Made by a program: the position numbers and the translations under genes. From assembly GCF_029867415.1 (NCBI RefSeq), contig NC_081185.1, positions 119,329,987-119,393,986 on the forward strand: DNA of 64,000 bases. Direction: 5' to 3'. This document shows positions 57,481 to 64,000 of the stretch, piece after piece. This stretch comes from Vicia villosa. Lineage: Eukaryota; Streptophyta; Magnoliopsida; Fabales; Fabaceae. The notes under the pieces are model-generated. The model did no database searches and was not told where the DNA came from. It was given only the letters and a program-made list of their open reading frames with translations. Within the stretch, counting starts at the first letter, position 1. Every line of letters starts with the position of its first letter.

Positions 57481-58686
57481 TGTTAGAACAAGATTTGTTC
57501 TGATCAATATTCTTAGTTTTGATGATAACAAGGATATGAATTTTGTGTGAGATAATGTGGTACTCTAATACATTGCAATTTCCTTTTCAGGAAATATATA
57601 AAGAGTATGCACAAATCAGCGCTCAGAAGCTTTGACTCAGAAGGTTCAGCATGCAACATCAGAACATGATCTGGCAAGACATCAGAAGATGGTCAAGGCA
57701 GAATCAGAACATGGGTCTATGAAAGCATCAGAAGAACTTGAGATCAGAAGCAGAAGCACTGAAGTTCTCATGGTATCATGCTCAGAAGCTCTTCAAGGTC
57801 AGAAGACAAGAAGATGCTTTGCACCAAGCTGTTTGACTCTGATGATATTCAAACGTTGTATTCACAAACATCAGATCAGAAGAAAGTACAAGTGGCAGGC
57901 TACGCTGACTGACAAAAGGAACGTTGGAAGCTATTAAAGGCAACGTCAGTAGACACAGCGTGAACAAGGCTCGAGGTAGTTGACAAAAGCGTGAAACATT
58001 AAATGCAATGCTGTACGGAACACGCAAAGCATTAAATGCTCCCAACGGTCATCTTCTCAAACGCCTATAAGTATGAAGTTCTGATGAGAAGCAAGGTTAC
58101 GAATTCTACACCTATTATGTGAATATCAACTTGCTGAAACGCTGTTCAAATCAAAGCTCAGAAACTTCATCTTCATCAAAGCTCACTACATTGCTGTTGT
58201 AATATATTAGTGAGATTAAGCTTAAACTTAAGAGAAATATCACAGTTGTGATTATAGCTTTTCAGAAGCATTTGTAATACTCTTAATTGATTACATTAAG
58301 TTGTAAGGAACTAGAGTGATCGTGTTGATCAGAATACTCTAGGAAGTCTTAGAGGTTATCTAAGCAGTTGTAACTAGAGTGATCGTGTTGATCAGGAAAC
58401 TCTAGAAAGTCTTAGAGGGTATCTAAGCAGTTGTTCCTAGAGTGATCAAGTTGTGATCAGAATACTCTAGAAGACTTAGTCGTGGGCTAAGTGGAAAACC
58501 ATTGTAATCCGTGCGATTAGTGGATTAAATCCTCAGGTGAGGTAAATCACTCCGTGGGGGTGGACTGGAGTAGTTTAGTTAACAACGAACCAGGATAAAA
58601 ATAACTGTGCATATTGTTTTTATCGTTCAAGTTTTTAGACTACACTTATTCAAACCCCCCCTTTCTAAGTGTTTTTCTATCCTTCA
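57481..58686 (+). repeat. 3' LTR of copia B (1206 bp)
   Basis: TGTTAGAACA...TATCCTTCA, about 99 percent like the 5' LTR, followed by the right GAGAC duplication (58687-58691). Confidence 0.95.
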
Positions 58687-58691
58687 GAGAC

Positions 58692-59735
58692 GTCAGTGTC
58701 AGAGTTGAGCGGATTGAAGGAATAATTAAAGGCTTGTTGCGGAGAAATTTTAAAAAATTAAGTGTACCATTTGAAGGGTTTTGGAAATATCGTTTACAGT
58801 GTCGCTGCATGGCGTCGGTGTTGCATTTTTGGATAACGATTGAAAATGCATATCTTGAGTTCCGAGTGTCGGATTAATGTGCCGTTTGAGACTACGAAGA
58901 GGTGAAATTATGTTCTAACTTATGGGAGAGTTATAAATATAGTAGAGGTGATCCTATGAAGAGAAATTCCAAAGTCGGTTAAGGAAGCGTGGAGCTTGTT
59001 GAATCAGAATGGTTACTACCGCGATTGTTTGAAACGAAGTTGAGTTGATCATGTTGTTGATGAGTAAGTTGATGAGATGTTCGGTGATAAATATGATTTG
59101 AGTGCCGATAGATTTTAGGGAGAAGTGAATTAGTAGTTAAGGTGAAATAAACTTTAGAATGGTTGAAGTCGTAGTTATGATGTCAAAGCAACAACATGTA
59201 TAAAAGAAAAAGAATTGTAGAGAATTTTTGACACCTATTGATGTGAGGAAGACTTTGTTGAGATTCCGAGTGGAATGATACTTGGACGCGAAAAATGTCA
59301 TGGGATTTAGAGTTAAACCAGGAGTATGAATGTTGTCGCGTCTTTTGCTAAGATGAGGATTTTGATTTGGAACGAGAGAAATAGTAATGTACGAGTATAT
59401 CCGTGACTGTGAAGTTGGAGGTATTTAACAAGCGTGTGACGCTAAGTGACTATGAAGTGGATTGTGTAAAATGTTTGGATGTTGGTATCTCATTGACAAG
59501 ATCCAATGGGAGAGAAGTGTGCAAGTTGTAAAGACTCAGAGTGAACTATTGGACTATGACGATGTTAATGAGTTTAGGTGCAAACTCGGAAAAGGGGACA
59601 CTATTATGTAGTGACGACGGTTTATGCTTAAATATGGTTGTCAACTATCTATTGACAAATTTAGGACTTGATCACCCTAAATCTCTTGTTGGTAGTAGAT
59701 GGAATCATATGAATGGGATGAGTAATTACAAATTA
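58692..59735 (+). other. Gypsy interior, right part
   Basis: Continuation of the gypsy element after copia B. No gag domain could be recognised and stops are frequent in all frames. Confidence 0.55.
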
Positions 59736-61213
59736 TTATAAAAGATATACGGAATAATCAGAGTAGCTGCACAACAAGTATCAAATAATTCACCCTTCAA
59801 TCATACTTCATATAATTACTCACAATATCACATCATTAGTTCATTCACCTCATAAACACAACAATAATAACCAATCATCACACAAAACATCATTTATTCA
59901 TACATCATCAAACATCACTTAATCCATTATCATGCAATACCACAAAGGATGAAATTCAACATCATTAACTTATGCATGTGGTACCAAAATTTTGCTGATG
60001 ACTCAATCATCTTTACCTCCAAAAATTCCCAACAATAGGATCGATTTCTGTTTGGAATCAGAGTACTTCCCAAAACACACTTAATCCACACGATGGGATT
60101 GAGCCATAACTGGACCAACGTCCTATAAACATTACTGGACCGAAGTCCTATCAACATATGCTAAGAATGCATGATGCGCAACAACACAAGAAAGCATGAC
60201 CATGGCTAGTCAAAACGCATCATCATTCATGTTATAAAGCATCACAATAATACATCATTTACAATAAGCATATACTCATTTATAATCTTCTTCACAGAGC
60301 ATACGTCATAATCAATCATACACATAATCGAATAACAAAGTCTCATGTTTAATTTCACTAGGTCTCCAAAATCATAGTGTCATGCATTGTTAATTCATTT
60401 AAAATTAAGTATAAATTAGGATAAAAAATAAGCATGCATTATCTCAAGAAAAATTTAAAAAAATATATAATTTCACATCCAAGGCCATGCTAAGCGCGCT
60501 CAACGACGCTAAGCGCCCTCTCAAACTTCGCCATACAGAGAGTTTGGCGCTAAGCCCACTCGCATGCGCTATAACATCTAAAGCACTAGCGCCAAGTGCG
60601 CTCGACGGTGCTAAGCGTGCTCTACGATTCTGTAGTAAATTCACGCGCGATCAACATCAGTCCCCTACGATTTCTTGACCCAAAAACTCCTTCAAACCAT
60701 TATTTTCTTACGATTTAAGGCATAACAACCTACTTCTAACATATATTTTCCACCAAAAACATCTCAATACAATCATTCACCATAATCCCAAGAATCACCA
60801 TCAAAACCTAACTTTCAAAATCATAGAAATATGGAAATTGACCCTAGTTCATGTTACTATTCATCATATTGTCAATTACTAACATCATTATCCATACCAG
60901 CAACATATTCCAAGCATCAATCATCACAATTTTATCATAAGCATCAAATTCATCATAAACCCCGACAAACCCAACATATAATTAATCTCTAGCACCAATA
61001 TCAGCCTATTTTAATAATTAAACAATTTTAACTAATTATTCTAATTTACCAAATAATATTTAACTAATCCTCTTAGCTCGGTCTAACCCACATAATTCAT
61101 CTCAACACATCATATTCATCAAGAAATCATGTAGTCACCAATAAATCACAAATAATCACAACATTCACAATTAAATAATCAAATAAATAATATAATTATT
61201 TTGGGGTGTTATA
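59735..61213 (-). repeat. Minus-strand gypsy LTR (approximate ends)
   Basis: On the minus strand the sequence after the integrase tail and the purine tract AAGTGGGGGAGAGC begins TATAACACCCC at 61213 and runs AT-rich to about 59735. Around 60485-60625 it carries repeated GCGCTAAGC / GCTAAGCGCG words, a recognisable GC-rich patch. The far end is not sharp. Confidence 0.55.
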
Positions 61214-61511
61214 GCTCTCCCCCACTTAAAGAATTTCTGCCCTAGAAAATTACCGGACAGAAATAAAAGTGGATAAGACTCTTTCATCTGATCCTCATAG
61301 TATTAAGTCAAACTTTCACCAGCTGGTCCACCCCACAGCACATTCACTAAGGTGATGTCTTAACCTTGCAATTTCTCCATTTCTCTTCCATCTATTCACA
61401 CTGGTGGTGCTTCAATAGTCAAGTTATCTCTTACCTGTCCATCATCCATTTGAATCACATGCGAAGGATCCAGAATGTACCTCCTCAATTGAGAAACATG
61501 AAACACACGGT
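61214..61511 (-). pseudogene. pol: Gypsy chromovirus pol C-terminal tail
   Basis: Minus strand from 61511: VFHVSQLRRYILDPSHVI, VRDNLTIEAPP, then a stop, then VLWGGPAGESLT, a stop, YYEDQMKESYPLLF and GQKFFKWGR. This is the end of integrase plus the chromodomain-like tail typical of Tekay-type chromoviruses, directly followed by a purine tract and LTR. At least two stop codons are present. The upstream part was removed or displaced by the LTR starting at 61512. Confidence 0.8.
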
Positions 61512-62359
61512 TGTCATACCCCAAATTTGTCCCACCCTTTAACTTCTAACTGGCTTAGGCTTTGCATCCATCCCTTAGGTCATAATCCATATCCATGCAT
61601 TTATATCATAGGTGTTATTCAGAGGCTAGCAAGAAAAGCTCCATTGCGAAGAAGTTTGATCAAAGAATGAGAAGACTGAGGTATAATCACGTGGCTCTAT
61701 GTTCATTGAAGTCCTCCTGGATTGGGGTGTCTCTCTGCTTCAAATCAGGACTTTGGTTAGAGGGTACAAGCTTGCAAATCATCTGGTTCTTTAAATCAGA
61801 GTTTCTTTGACCAAAGTCAACCAATTGACTTTCTGGCTAACGTTTAATCAGAAATAGCTTCTATGTGTGGAAAAGTTCTCATATTGACTAGGTGGATGTG
61901 TTTGTTTGACTGTAATCGACTGGAGGAGATTTAATCGGGAATTTCATCAATAGTCGGAAAAATCGGGACAGTTGACTTTTGGGGGTCAAAATCAGAAGAA
62001 TTATTCAAATATTGACTTTTGGTGGAAGATTAATCGAGAAAAGTCAAGGAACGGATAAAATCAGGAGTTTGTCAAAAGGTTGCCAAAAATAGAAAATGAC
62101 AAAAAAGGAAGGTTTTCATACTTAGAAAATTTTTTGAGGTTTTAAAGTTTGATGAACAGTCCATTCCATCACCAATTTACACGTGGAAAACGGCATTTTT
62201 CGGAGAAATTTTCAACATCAAAGTTGTTCCTCTCATGGAGGAGAACAACTTTGCGGTTGGACACTTTTTCGTTTGAAGCTCGGATAAAGAGTTATTAAGG
62301 TTGAAAGTTGAAGTTTTTCACTTGGATCAAGTCACAAAGCTGGGCAGATTTTAGGCCTA

Positions 62360-62810
62360 CGTAAAGCATTTCATCAAACATGTGATGTGCCATATTTGAA
62401 GCAAGTTTCAGGACAATACAGGAACCTCACAAAAGCAAACTTGGTATGCATCCATTCTTTGCCATGTTTTCTATCCAAAAAGACAAGAACCATAGATTTT
62501 GATTGTGTTTGGAGCCAGATGCAAGTCGTTAAAGTCAGGCCCCTGCAAGGTGACATGTCGACGTGAGCACAGGCCATAATTCAGGTCATAACGCAGTCAT
62601 TTAATCAAACACGTGGTAGGCCATTTCCAAAGCCAATTTCAGAGACGTGTAAGCATCTCATTGACTCAATCTTGGTATCAAAATATTCTCTTCCATGCCT
62701 TCTATCCAATAGTCCAAGAATTACATGATTTAGTTGTATGGTTATCAAGATACAAAGCTCCAAAGTCAAGGACACGAAATTGTGCATGGATGAGTGTCTG
62801 GCAAGCTATG
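62360..62810. repeat. ~230-bp diverged tandem duplication in the long LTR
   Basis: Two units share, in order, CATTT.ATCAAACA.GTG, GCCAATTTCAG or GCAAGTTTCAG, CTTGGTAT, TTCTATCCAA and CAAAGTCA or TAAAGTCA. One runs from about 62368 and the other from about 62598. Confidence 0.65.
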
Positions 62811-63188
62811 CGCACGGGCAAACCGCAGCTATGGACCTCTATGTTACGAGGTGAAGTTAAAAGAGTTACATGCACCATCTTGCAATGTTGTCAACATCAG
62901 TCTTCTCCTATCATATGTCCTCTTCACATTGATCTTGAAATTGAGGTAAATGGTGGACCATGTCTAAGGCTATAGGCACATGAAGTTGACCTCATGGGTA
63001 ATAATTAGGGCACGAGGTATCAAGGTAATCCTCCATATTTTGCAGCATGTTTCCAATAATTAACCATGCAAGTTCTGAACAATGAAAAAGCATGCACAAG
63101 ACTTGCTTCAATGGTACAAACTTGCACCTTAAGTGTTGAGAAGAGTCCCACCACAATCACACACACCATAGGCTAAGCACACTCACAC

Positions 63189-63195
63189 TATAAAA
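63189..63195 (+). promoter_or_regulatory. TATA box of the long LTR
   Basis: TATAAAA followed about 25 bp later by CA-rich then CT-rich sequence. This is the likely transcription start region of the LTR at about 63215-63225. Confidence 0.5.
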
Positions 63196-64000
63196 CAAAA
63201 ACTCTTATCATTCACAACACTCTCACTCTCACTCTTTCTTTCACTTTCGGCAAACACACTCTCATTCTTTCTCCATTTTTTTCACACTCTCCTCATTCTC
63301 TTCTACTCCCCCTCACTCTCTCCACCTTCAACCACCGTAACAAACTCCTAACAAACCTCCAACCACCATAACAAACTCTTCCTTCATCATCAATCATCAT
63401 CGCCACAGTTCTGAACCACCACCATCACCCTTCATCATCATCTTCCACTTCTTCATCATGAATCAACATGTCTCCATCATCACCTTCGTGGAGTAATCAG
63501 CTCCATCTGCTGTTCCTCGAAGCATCATCATAATCACTTTGCATATCTTCAGCATCAAAGCGGTACCACGAGTGAGATAACGAACTCAAGATCGCTGCAA
63601 GAACTTCTGATTTTACCTCTCAAAAATTGGTGGAAGCTTTTGGTATCAACGAACAATCGTCACCGCCATCTCGCACAAAGATTTGCTGTAGAAACCTGTC
63701 TGTTCTTCACAATCCAAGATTCGTCAGGTAAGTTTCTCCAAACTCTCTCAACATGTTAGCCATATGCATTAGTGTTCAGTCTTTTTCTCAAGCTATGTTG
63801 CGGTTTACGTGAAGGGATTGCCATCTGAATGTTTGCATCGGGTGTTTAAGCCTTATATGGCATAAGGATTGTATTGCTGCCAAGATCTTGCGCTTTCCGG
63901 TTTCTTTAGAAGTTAGGGCTTAGGATTAGACTTCGGTTTAAAGCGTAGACTAAGAATTGACAAAAACTAATCATGGATTTGTAATCAGTGTGAAAAACCG

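Larger units (their letters stand above)
44378..58686 (+). mobile_element. SIRE/Maximus-type Ty1/copia element B, with nested insert
   Basis: 14,309 bp including a 4791-bp insert, so about 9.5 kb without it. Flanked by GAGAC on both sides (44373-44377 and 58687-58691). It contains LTRs of 1210 and 1206 bp with about ten visible substitutions and one 4-bp indel (near 0.8 percent), primer site, gag, protease-integrase-RT-RNase H in pieces, a stub of the third ORF, the tandem repeat array and polypurine tracts. Older than element A by LTR divergence. Pol is broken by one nonsense codon and by the insert. Confidence 0.93.
41510..59735 (+). mobile_element. Chromovirus-like gypsy element, split by copia B
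   Basis: The LTR 41510-43522 and a Met-type primer site at 43527 are followed by 850 bp of interior, then copia B (44378-58686), then about 1 kb more interior. The interior shows no gag or pol frame on the plus strand, so this is either a non-autonomous relative or a decayed copy. The 3' end is uncertain because it runs into a minus-strand gypsy fragment at about 59735. TSD GAGAC around copia B proves that copia B is the later insertion. Confidence 0.7.
61512..64000 (+). mobile_element. Start of another long gypsy LTR (runs off window)
   Basis: TGTCATACCCC begins abruptly inside the minus-strand gypsy tail. No coding frames follow for 2.5 kb. A TATA box (TATAAAA, 63189-63195) is followed by a CT-rich leader (CACTCTCACTCTTTC...). 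A TTGACT/GTCAAC cluster lies at 61807-62040, as in the insert at 49806-54596. These traits fit a very long Ogre-like LTR whose 3' end is outside the window. Assignment is inference. Confidence 0.6.

Noticed and set aside
60487..60678. Frames rich in Ala/Leu at 60444-60678 on both strands
   Set aside because: They come from the GCGCTAAGC repeat patch in a gypsy LTR and show no protein family.

Overview
This is a plant nuclear window. The best fit is a legume (Fabaceae, plausibly of the Medicago/Trifolium/Vicia type). The reasons are a many-exon host gene with AT-rich introns, SIRE/Maximus-type Ty1/copia elements, very long LTRs of the kind known from Ogre-like Ty3/gypsy elements, Helitrons and Stowaway-type MITEs. 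No bacterial, organellar or viral operon structure is visible. The legume placement is inferred from repeat families and is not proven by a marker.

Layout. (1) 1-8368: a very young SIRE-type copia element (A). Its 5' LTR is cut by the window edge. It has an open gag and an open 807-codon third ORF, but almost all of pol is deleted. (2) 8369-10341, minus strand: the 5' end (LTR, primer site, gag with one nonsense codon) of a Ty3/gypsy element into which copia A inserted. (3) 10342-13190: AT-rich spacer with three MITEs. (4) 13673-22506, minus strand: the only conventional host gene, a leucine carboxyl methyltransferase 1 (LCMT1) homologue. I could place 13 exons with GT-AG junctions, giving a continuous 339-codon CDS. 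(5) 22699-31119: two Helitrons in the same orientation, a hAT-like element with 8-bp target duplications and a LINE 3' fragment. (6) 32964-33300: a small gene for a secreted six-cysteine, thionin-like peptide. (7) 34357-38860: a triplicated MITE, a Helitron-like hairpin end, a long (AT)n tract and a decayed DUF212 (divergent PAP2) pseudogene. (8) 39875-about 41160: a minus-strand copia LTR, apparently solo.

(9) 41510-about 59735: a three-level nest. A chromovirus-like gypsy element (LTR 41510-43522) is split by a SIRE-type copia element B (44378-58686, TSD GAGAC). The reverse transcriptase of B is in turn split by a 4791-bp TG...CA insert with TSD CTTAT. I read this insert as a solo LTR of an Ogre-like element. 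(10) About 59735-61511: the minus-strand end of another gypsy chromovirus (LTR plus integrase tail). (11) 61512-64000: the start of a further long gypsy LTR, running off the window.

How the parts relate. Copia A and copia B are sister elements with opposite losses. A keeps gag and the third ORF but lacks pol. B keeps gag and a broken pol but has only a stub of the third ORF. Both show the same one-base frame offset between gag and the protease region. The host genes look unrelated to one another. The main story is recent, layered transposition around an LCMT1 gene whose upstream region is cut to under 200 bp by a Helitron.
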